Assembly (NCBI GenBank): GCA_030295235.1
Contig: AP026125.1
Span: 806,001-870,000 of the forward strand
DNA length: 64,000 nucleotides
Direction: 5' to 3'
Origin: Fistulifera solaris
Lineage: Eukaryota > Bacillariophyta > Bacillariophyceae > Naviculales > Stauroneidaceae
Part shown: positions 54,481 to 62,497 of the stretch, piece by piece
Numbering within the stretch: position 1 is the first letter of the stretch
Layout: each line of letters begins with the position of its first letter
Position numbers and translations under genes: made by a program
The notes under the pieces: model-generated
What the model was told of the DNA's origin: nothing
Seen by the model: only the letters and a program-made list of their open reading frames with translations
Databases searched by the model: none

Positions 54481-55119
54481 TGTATCTTTCTACTGTTTCA
54501 TGTTTCACAGTCCAATCAGGGTAGATTATTGTTTTGTGGCACGCATAAGCGATGTTGGGCAAGGTAACATTGACATTGGTGCCCAAACGACGTGAAGAAT
54601 GGTGTGGCCGAAATTACACAAGATCTGGATACCCCTCTGTCGATAAATTTCCTTACGAGAGCTACGTGAAACTACGTAGACATTCGAAGCGTTGCATTAT
54701 TCGTTTAATCAGCGTTTTGATTTCAAATCGAAGGCGGCTATTGCTAACCGATATGAAGCAAATACGGTGCATAAGGCAACGTTGACATCTGTGCACTTTA
54801 AATGCAGCAATTGGATGATGGGAAAAATGCAAACTCCGGGTCTCCCTGCAGAGATAAATTTCCTACGGCGGCTACGTAAAATACGCGTAGACATTCCAAG
54901 CGTTGTATCTTTCTACTGTTTCATGTTTCACAGTCCAATCAGGGTAGATTATTGTTTTGTGGCACGCATAAGCGATGTTGGGCAAGGTAACATTGACATT
55001 GGTGCCCAAACGACGTGAAGAATGGTGTGACCGAAATTACACAAGAGCTGGATACCCCTCTGTCGATAAATTTCCTTACGAGAGCTACGTGAAACTACGT
55101 AGACATTCGAAGCGTTGCA
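54481..55119. repeat. Repeat array with 216-bp near-identical copies 423 bp apart
   Basis: 54481-54696 and 54904-55119 are 216 bp each and differ at about two positions (GTGGCC/GTGACC, AGATCTGG/AGAGCTGG). The 207 bp between them is a more diverged copy of the same unit: ATAAATTTCC followed by a GCTACGT block and GACATTC(G/C)AAGCGTTG occurs at about 54644, 54853 and 55067, and a fourth trace ends near 54480. So the basic unit is about 212 bp, arranged as a dimer. Confidence 0.93.
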
Positions 55120-55291
55120 ACAATCATGTGTTTGACGTAATGCAGTGGGTTTCCACAAAGATGAGTCTGTTTCCACAAAGATGAAAGCGGTGATTACCAA
55201 AGAAAGACTGGCTTTCGTGTCTGACATCATCAAGCCGGTAAAAAGCCACAATCTTTGCGAACTATAACCCAAAAGCGTAGCTTACTTTTCG

Positions 55292-55313
55292 TCACGACTG
55301 CATTTCAGTCATG
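55292..55313. repeat. CACGACTG inverted repeat, copy 6
   Basis: CACGACTG-CATTT-CAGTCATGA preceded by T, right of the 423-bp-period repeat. A TACCTGGTA follows at 55401. Confidence 0.75.
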
Positions 55314-55497
55314 AACATCACTTTGCCTATAACCTTATTGTTCTCGCGATGATCGCATTTTCGTCGCGATCTTTTTCTCCCTCACTCCTTCATTTGCATG
55401 TACCTGGTAAATGTAAACAGTATAGCTATCATTTCAAAATATCTTGCTGAAGAATCATTGTTTGAGAGAAAGAAAGCCACACGTTGGGCCATGACAC

Positions 55498-57876
55498 ATG
55501 GAAGAAGCATCGGGTATTTGCGTTCGTCTTGAGCTTCACGCCTCGAAGCTGAAGGGTTCTAAATTTGGAAAATCCGCACCCTTTGCTGTGGTGACTCTTC
55601 TTTCAAGTGATCCTCGCGATGCGCCAGTAATTTTGGGAAGAACAAAGGCGTAAGTATTAGTGCTGATTCGGCGTTAGAATTTTTCCTACGCTGAGCTAAT
55701 TATTTTCTGTTTAGCGTACCGGGTACACTGAACCCACATTGGACTGAGGCTTTCCAGATCGACTACGAAATTGGGCAAGAGACCCGTGTCAACATTGGCG
55801 TTTATGATGAATTGTCAAAGAAGGAAGGAGTGAACAAGCCAATGGGCTCAGCTGTCTTCGAAATAGGAGATGTGCTCGGTGCGAGAGGTAATACGAAGGC
55901 GAAAAAGCTACGACAAGGCGGAACGTTGTTTGCAAGGGTAACCGAGTACAAGGCAACAACGGACGACAATATTGCTATTAAGCTTCAAGGCAAGGGCCTT
56001 ACGAATACAGAGCGCGCCTGGGGTATTTCGAATCCATTCTTTGAAATTTCAGCGAAGATTCAGGTAGCAGGTAGTCTCGTTTGGCATCCGGTCTTGCGCT
56101 CCGAAATCGTACAATCCAACTTGAACCCGACTTGGCCGAAATGTTTAGTTCCGGTAGAACGTCTTTTGGGTGATGCAAACAATATGGATAGCCCAATCTT
56201 AGTCAGTGTTTATCATCTTTCACAAAGGGGCGATGTAAGCCTATGGGCTCGTTTGAAACCAGCGTAAAGGACATATTGACCGAGGATCTCGCGAGTCCAA
56301 AATCGTTTACACTGATGAGAAAAAACAAATCACGTGGGGTGATTTACGTTCTTGAGGCCATGTTAGGGGGTAATGACAGGTTGAACAACGCTGAAGAATG
56401 CGCTTCATTTGGTCAGCCAGCTGGTGCCGTCGGTCAGTCTCATCGGATACCGTCGAATGATCTCCACAGCTCTTTTACTAGCCAAGTGCCAAGTCCGTAT
56501 GTTATTCACGAAAACCTTGCAAATGATCAGATTCTGGATTCAAAATCGAGTCTCACATCGAATCTCACTGATGATGATAGCTGCACGGAAATCTCGTTGG
56601 GCGATCTTCCCCGCCTATCACTCCTCCGATGATGAAGCCTAGTTTTCTCGACTACATCTCCGGAAGCTGTGAATTAAAACTATCCATTGCAATTGATTTT
56701 ACTGGATCTAACGGTGATCCGAGACAACCAGGTACTCTCCATTATGTTCACCCGAATGGACAACTTAATGCTTATGAGAAAGCCATGACGGCTGTTGGAT
56801 CAATTATCGCCAAGTATGATTCCAGAAAGATGCATGCAGTCCTTGGTTTTGGAGCTAAGTTTGAAGGTGAAGTTCGCCATTGCTTTCAAATCAGTAATTC
56901 CCTTTATTTGAATGGTGTTGATGGCGTGATCGATGCCTACCGTTCTTTCTTTCGCCGAGGAATCACCATGAGCGGTCCAACAGTGTTTACAGAATGTATT
57001 GATTATGTCGCTGCATTAGCACGAACAGAGCAAGAAATCGCGGAACGTAGCACTTCACAAGCTTACCAAATTCTATTGATCTTGACGGATGGCGCTGTCA
57101 CAGACATTCAGCAAACTCGCAAGTCACTAGAAAATGCTAGAGACGCCCCGTTGTCTGTCGTGATAGTAGGAATTGGCGGTGCGGATTTTAGCGCCATGAA
57201 GTTTTTGGATGAATTTCAGGAAAGTGTTGCGGGTGGACGTGATATATGCACCTTTGTGGAATTCTCGTGTTTTGCAGATAATCGTAGTGCTTTATCCAAA
57301 GCAACGTTGGGTCAAATTCCGAAACAATTGGTGGATTACTTCTACGGGAAAGGAATATTACCCTCCCTCTCGACAGAAGGCGGCTCTAATTTGGCATTGG
57401 ATCCTGATGATTGTGATGTCGACTTGAATCTGAGAATCGATACGTCAGGAAGAATGTCGCTTGACAATTACCAAGGTGCAGTGTTTGACGACACCAAGTA
57501 CGATACTGCGTCGAGTTTTACGCAACGCTCAAAAGAATCGTCATCCAGTCAAAGCGCTCAAGGTCACGTGTCGGATGCGCCTTCTTCAGCGACGAGTGCA
57601 CTATTTTATGTGCAGGTTCCTGAAGGTGGCTATTCAGGAATGCAACTCCAGGTAGAGAATCCTGCGACTCGGCAAACTCTGCTAGTGGCTGTACCAGAGA
57701 ACGTAGGACCAGGGGATCGCTTTGGTATACCTTTAAATCTCTATCATGTTCAAGCGCCACATGATCTGAAGCCTGGAATGCAGCTCCGCGTACATCATCC
57801 TATAAGTCGACACATGCTTTTGGTGACAATACCCGATGGAGTTCAACCGGGAGGGTGGTTCAGTATTCCCTTGTAA
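55498..57876 (+). CDS. Copine: two C2 domains, vWA domain and a C-terminal tandem repeat; one intron, two frameshifts
   Basis: Calcium-dependent membrane-binding protein. Exon 1 is 55498-55649, the intron 65 bp, exon 2 to 57876. C2A: VRLELHASKLKGSKFGKSAPF, then TLNPHWTEAFQIDYE. C2B: GKGLTNTERAWGISNPFFEI, then SNLNPTWPKCLVPVERL. Then the copine vWA domain: LDYISGSCELKLSIAIDFTG, SNGDPRQPGTLHYV, MHAVLGFGAKFEG, GPTVFTECIDYVAALAR and LLILTDGAVTDIQQT. An extra tail holds two 45-residue repeats (FYVQVPEGGYSGMQLQV to FGIPL; YHVQAPHDLKPGMQLRV to FSIPL). The frame breaks once at 56230-56245 (before MGSFETS) and once near 56628 (before MMKPSF), each needing one base. The product is then 771 residues. 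Confidence 0.9.
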
Positions 57877-58102
57877 ATTGATTCTTCCATAAATTCTGTG
57901 CGGGCAGCTAAACTATTTTGCGAAACAAGCTACGTATACGGTATACCATGTAAATAAACAAGTATTTTGAACCTGTATATTATGTTCAGTTACGAGCCGC
58001 ATCGTTTATTAGGCATATATACATAGCATAGCAGCTTTGGGGAGAGACGAAATGGAAAATTGAGTGAATGTACATGAGTGTATGTGGTCGGATAGTTTGA
58101 TT

Positions 58103-58408
58103 TCAGTCTTCGTCCATGAAAAATCCCCATTCTTCCGTGTCATTCGGGGGCGAAGGCGCTGCGAAGCTGCTTGTAGCAATGGAGGGCGTGAAACTAGCCA
58201 ATGCAGACAAGTCGGTCTTGTAAGACTTTCTCGATTCAGGTGAGCCCCAGCTTTCGCTGAAATTTCTTCCGTGTCGCGAGGAGCTCAATGGAGAGTTGAA
58301 TCCATTGTGTGATGGGGAGCCTTCGGAGATGGTGACGAGCATCATGGCTGAGGCCAAGATGTCAGCGCTCCTCTCCAAGCGCATATTGCTCCGTAATTGA
58401 CAAGTCAT
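58103..58408 (-). CDS. Small protein B of a paralogous pair, function unknown
   Basis: 101 residues, one frame, start MTCQLRSNMRLERS. Paralogue of 51770-52068: common are a hydrophobic DILASAMMLVTISE helix, a Ser/Gly-rich middle, SRKSYKTDLSALAS, and the acidic-aromatic C-terminus TEEWGFFMDED. The exact KSYKTDL and WGFFM blocks suggest a functional docking motif or modification site. No signal or membrane segment. It may have an upstream exon: a 100-codon minus-strand frame lies at 58530-58832, but I see no convincing splice and leave it out. Same strand as its paralogue, 6.3 kb away. Confidence 0.7.
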   Translation of the reverse strand: MTCQLRSNMRLERSADILASAMMLVTISEGSPSHNGFNSPLSSSRHGRNFSESWGSPESRKSYKTDLSALASFTPSIATSSFAAPSPPNDTEEWGFFMDED

Positions 58409-59483
58409 CGCTCCGATTGTTTAGTGAAGATAGTCAGGCGTTATGTTTTATGGGATTATGAGATCAGAATAGCACGAAGGGTTGCAGCAGTTCAAATAAA
58501 ATTGTCTCTCTACGTGTTCACTTTTGGTGTCAAAGATTCAGAAACGTAATCTGATGCGTAGCGGGCGAGGATGATGTCACTTGGCAAAGTACTTTATAAA
58601 CTACAGTTAAAGCCAAACACAAATTCAGAAAGTGGTCCATTCTGCATAACGTCAGCCTCTCCGACCTTCCAAGATCTTGCAGAGCTTCAATACTTGCGCC
58701 GATTTCCTTACAGAGAAAACAAGAAGAGAAAGCTGTAGTGCCTTGCAGCAACTGGCAATCAAATTCTGTCGACTTCTCTTGCCTTGAGCTTGCCGTTCGT
58801 AGCTGTTCGTGAGGTGCAGCATTTTTCGTCAATGTTTCAAGAGGTCAGCCTTGATTGATTGTTGATTGAGCGGGATGGCACACAATGCTCAATAAGACAT
58901 AAGGTTTGCTTTTTACGCGAGAGCAGCGCGCATTCGGATAGCGAGCATAAGCGTTAGCACGTTTTTAGAGAAGATCCGCTGTCCGTGTTCTAAGGAAATC
59001 TCATTTCCACATCAGAATGCCGGAGACGATCTTCATACGGATCATCGACTTTTCTTTTATTCGTCGTAAATGTTCAATCCATTGAGTAGTGCGTGGCCCT
59101 TGAGGGTTAATCCTAATGGACTATTTACTTTTAAGGTGAAGCTGTAGACTTGAGAAAACTGACAGCTTGGCCTGCTTGGTGCAACCCCTTCAGAAGGGTA
59201 CAGCTGTTTGACCCGTCGACCGTTCAGATATGGGAAACGTCATTTGCTCCGCGTCCTACATATATTCGAAGCGTGTATTTTTTGACCTTTGTGATGCGTC
59301 GAAAGGCATAGCAGTCTTGACGCCGACGGGATAAGGATATAAAAGTGGGACGCTCTCTGTAGATGGTGGCCCTTTGAAACGACGAGTCAGGTGAAAGTCT
59401 TGGATCATGCATCATGAATCATGAGCAACTACGAAGTAGTGTAGCAAACAAGTCAATAAATACTTTGATGGGATTTTTGGTGC
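58409..59483. other. Intergenic, nothing recognised
   Basis: 1.07 kb. The minus-strand frame at 58530-58832 (100 codons) ends in a hydrophobic stretch and could be an exon of an unrecognised gene. Otherwise I see only short frames and no repeats. Confidence 0.35.
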
Positions 59484-60663
59484 CTAGATTACTCCATCTG
59501 CTCGAAGATTACCTTGTCGCATTTTCGACTGAAAATCCTCGTCTCTCATCTCGGGAAGTTGAATACCAGGGAGGTATCCCATTTCGGATTGAGCATAATT
59601 CAAATACTCGGAAAACATTTTGCTCTGTAACATGACTTGATTTCCCCAAATAAACGGGTACATCTCGTTAATCAAGGTTGTCGCTTGCTCTTGGCCATGT
59701 TTCTCGGCCATGCCAAACATTCTCTCCTCAAATCCGTAAGTTAATGTGATGGCCTTCCATCCCCGTAAAAGCTGTGACATTTCCCAGACCATTTCACTGA
59801 CGTCTTCACTGTAGTAAGTAGCAACCTGTTCCACGGTGGTCGGCTGCGACCGGACCACTCCTAATAAATGAAAGACGGCATCGAAGGTATGCCGTTCCCA
59901 CATGCGTCGACGCCACTCGCGGTAGAAAAGCACCGGACACCGCACGGCGTTTCGCTCCAGACGTTCGGCGATCGATCCAGCCCATTTCCCACACGATGCA
60001 CAATCACCGGCCCATTTTGTTTCTCCATAAGAATCCGGTCCTAAATTAATGCTGAGATCTTCTACCTTCCCCGAGGGTGTAATACGCATGCCGCTGATCA
60101 GTACTTGTGTCATGGAGTCGCGACAGAATCCTGGTCATTAGGAGAACCAAGAGCATTAAGAAACAAATTCTAGTTCTTCAATGGTAGAAAGAAACTTACC
60201 TTTTTCTTTCAGCACATCCTCAATATTACCAAACTCCAAGCCACCCGAAAAGAAAATGAAATCCTCCGCTTTTGCCAAGTGACTCTCTTTCAAGTTCGAC
60301 AAAAATGCTTCCAATTTCCCATGGCGGAAGAGTAATATAAATCGGATACGATTCATCAAACGGCGGAAGATCCTGGTCGGGTGTCAGCACGAGGTCGTCT
60401 CCGGTCCCCATGGCAACGAGTGCGTTCGCCAAGTCCGACGACGAAGGACTGGTAATGATGACGGAGGGACAATCGGCACTCTGGTCCATGTCCTGTTTGC
60501 CACTGTTAAGAAATTCCTGATACTCTTTGACAGCCCTGGAATCGGACCAAGTCGCCATGAATATTTTGCTGGTTCTAGGTGCTTGTTTGGGTGCCACGAA
60601 AAAGGCGGATGACACTTTCTGGCCGAGTAGGACAATGAGCCAAGTCAGAGTACAGGAGTTCAT
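59484..60663 (-). CDS. Conserved plastid-targeted protein of unknown function; one intron, one frameshift
   Basis: Exons 60200-60663 and 59484-60130 with a 68-69-bp GT-AG intron give about 369 residues. The leader MNSCTLTWLIVLLGQKVSSAFFVAP has the SSAF cleavage motif of diatom plastid preproteins. The first part looks like a nucleotide-binding or reductase-like fold (VIITSPSSSDLANALVAMGT, IYITLPPWE, DFIFFSGGLEFGNIEDVL). The second is helical with a Cys pair (AGDCASCGKWAGSIAERLER, FYREWRRRMWERHTFDA, LLRGWKAITLTYGFEERMFG). I recall related uncharacterised proteins in green algae and plants, but cannot name the family. The frame breaks near 60325 in GGGAAATT: removing one base (PPWELEAFLSNL) makes it continuous. 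Divergent from POLD2. Confidence 0.75.
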
Positions 60664-61153
60664 GGTTCTCTACGCGAATAAAGCAGATAACCAAGTTGAA
60701 TCCTCTTCTATTTTGCAAGAATGAAAGGTAGACAGACAAAAAAATATTAGTTTTACTTTTTCTTGCTTCGTTTGTTGCAGGTCGGCTTCGTCGTCGTCAC
60801 TGCTTGCAAAATGAGGGGGGGAGAAAACGCGCGCAACGGCTTGTTTATTGTTTACCTAACAATGGATCCCGCCGGCCCGCTGGGCAGGCACGCGCACAAC
60901 CGCGCTGCGGCGGAGAAAAAATGTTGGACACGAGAGATGATGCTCGCGTTGCGCGTCCGACACCCAGCAAGGATATTCATTCATGCCTTCGATCATTGAA
61001 GAACACTTGAATTATTGCCTTTATCACATTCATTCATCATATACATTATCAAATAGGATCTTGAAAGCACCCGAATCTCTGAAGTCGACTTTCTGTACAA
61101 CCATCTCACATTATTTACCTCGCGACATCTACAACAACTCGTACTACACAACA
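60664..61153. promoter_or_regulatory. Shared region between the plastid protein gene and POLD2
   Basis: 490-bp divergent spacer. The POLD2 frame is open upstream to 60983, but the extra residues are not like any POLD2 N-terminus. A GC-rich stretch lies at 60865-60915. No site recognised. Confidence 0.4.
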
Positions 61154-62446
61154 ATGACAGCTCCGAAAACCGAACACACGACACGTGCTTATTCGAAACA
61201 CCAACCCAACTGGCAGCGCTTTCAAAGCGATCTAGTGATTCCTTCTTCCAATGTCGGAGGTGATAAGAATGCGGCTCCGAACGTTTATCAACGACAGTAC
61301 TCGCACGTCTATCATCAACGTCTCGCCGCACTCGGTCCGCGGTGCTGGGAGACCATGTTGCCATCGGATGTCGTACAAGTGAAGCGCATTTTGGAGCTCA
61401 AAGAGGGTGAGCCATCTTTGGTGGTAGGAACACTGGTCCGGGAGACCACGAACACGAAAGAACCGACGTTACATCCGGACTCGGAATGCCGCAAGTCCGA
61501 TGCCTTGTATTTAGAAGATGAGAGTGGACGTGTGGTGCTCGAAGTTCCGGAAAAGCACAGTTACTGTACAGGACTTGTCGTAGGTCTTCGTGGGACGGTT
61601 CAAATGGATGGTGTCATGTTGGTGGAAGAAGTGTACGCCCCCGCGATGAGTCCTCCCACACGCATGGAGACCACGCCTCTCGAAACACAGGCGGTGCCGC
61701 ATTTGTTGTTGGTGTCGGGATTGCTCTGCGGAGGCTCCAATGTGTCATCTCTTCCGCGCGACATGTTATTGTCGTTCTTGCAGGGTCGGTTCGGAGTCGA
61801 AAAGGCCGCCTTAATCAGTCAAGTCGTGGTGGCGGGAGGACTCGTCCGCGCCGATGACAAAGTTTCCCAGGCCGATGCCTTGCGTGACCTCGATGGGTTT
61901 CTGTTGCAAGTGTCGGCCGCCGGGATTCCGGTTGATGTCATTCCCGGTCAGAACGATCCCACCACCGCCAATTGGCCGCAACGACCCTTGCATTCAGCTT
62001 TGTTGCCGCGATCCAGCGCATCTTCGAATTTGGTACGTCGGACTCCCAATCCCTACGCGGCGGTACACAATGATCATCTCGTCATGGGTGCAGATGGGAG
62101 AAATGTGGCCGATTTGACGCGTCGTCTTTTGAAACAGGAGGAAAATGATAATGCGTGGGTGCCCCTGTCCGAACTGGAAGCCTTGCAGCGCTCACTAAAA
62201 TGGAGTCACATTTGTCCCACAGGGCCCGATTCCATCCCCACCGTTCCTCATGCTGAATCGGATCCCATGTGTATGACGCAAGCGCCGTCCGTTTACTTTT
62301 GTGGCAATGCTCACGCATTCGACACTGCGATCAGCAACGGAACACGATTGGTTTGTGTGCCCAAATTTGCGACAACCGGACAAGCCATTCTGGTCAATCT
62401 GGAAAACCTGGATGTCGAAATTCTAAGCTTTGACGCTCAAATCTAA
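61154..62446 (+). CDS. POLD2: DNA polymerase delta subunit 2
   Basis: B-subunit of the replicative DNA polymerase delta; bridges the catalytic subunit and the other accessory subunits. 430 residues from the Met at 61154 (human about 470). OB fold: MLPSDVVQVKRILELKEGEPSL, VGTLVRETTNTKEP, ALYLEDESGRVVLEV and VVGLRGTVQMDGVMLVEEV. The inactive calcineurin-type phosphoesterase domain follows: LLLVSGLLCGGSN, VVVAGGLVRADDK, LLQVSAAGIPVDVIPGQNDP, LVMGADGRNVADL and MCMTQAPSVYFCGNAHAF. The metal-binding residues of true phosphoesterases are replaced (SGL for the GD.H block), as in all B-subunits. Intact, no intron. Confidence 0.92.
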   Translation: MTAPKTEHTTRAYSKHQPNWQRFQSDLVIPSSNVGGDKNAAPNVYQRQYSHVYHQRLAALGPRCWETMLPSDVVQVKRILELKEGEPSLVVGTLVRETTNTKEPTLHPDSECRKSDALYLEDESGRVVLEVPEKHSYCTGLVVGLRGTVQMDGVMLVEEVYAPAMSPPTRMETTPLETQAVPHLLLVSGLLCGGSNVSSLPRDMLLSFLQGRFGVEKAALISQVVVAGGLVRADDKVSQADALRDLDGFLLQVSAAGIPVDVIPGQNDPTTANWPQRPLHSALLPRSSASSNLVRRTPNPYAAVHNDHLVMGADGRNVADLTRRLLKQEENDNAWVPLSELEALQRSLKWSHICPTGPDSIPTVPHAESDPMCMTQAPSVYFCGNAHAFDTAISNGTRLVCVPKFATTGQAILVNLENLDVEILSFDAQI

Positions 62447-62497
62447 TTATAAACAAATTATGAATCTATTACGTTACAATTGCTAACAATACATAAT

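Larger units (their letters stand above)
54117..55497. other. Non-coding region dominated by a 423-bp-period repeat
   Basis: 1.38 kb with the repeat described separately (54481-55119), two copies of the CACGACTG inverted repeat (54298-54318 and 55292-55313) and two TACCTGGTA (54340, 55401). No convincing gene; the open frames of 69-108 codons are products of the repeat. Confidence 0.6.

Noticed and set aside
58530-58832. 100-codon minus-strand frame upstream of small protein B
   Set aside because: Possible exon, but no splice joins it convincingly to 58408 and the paralogue has no such part.
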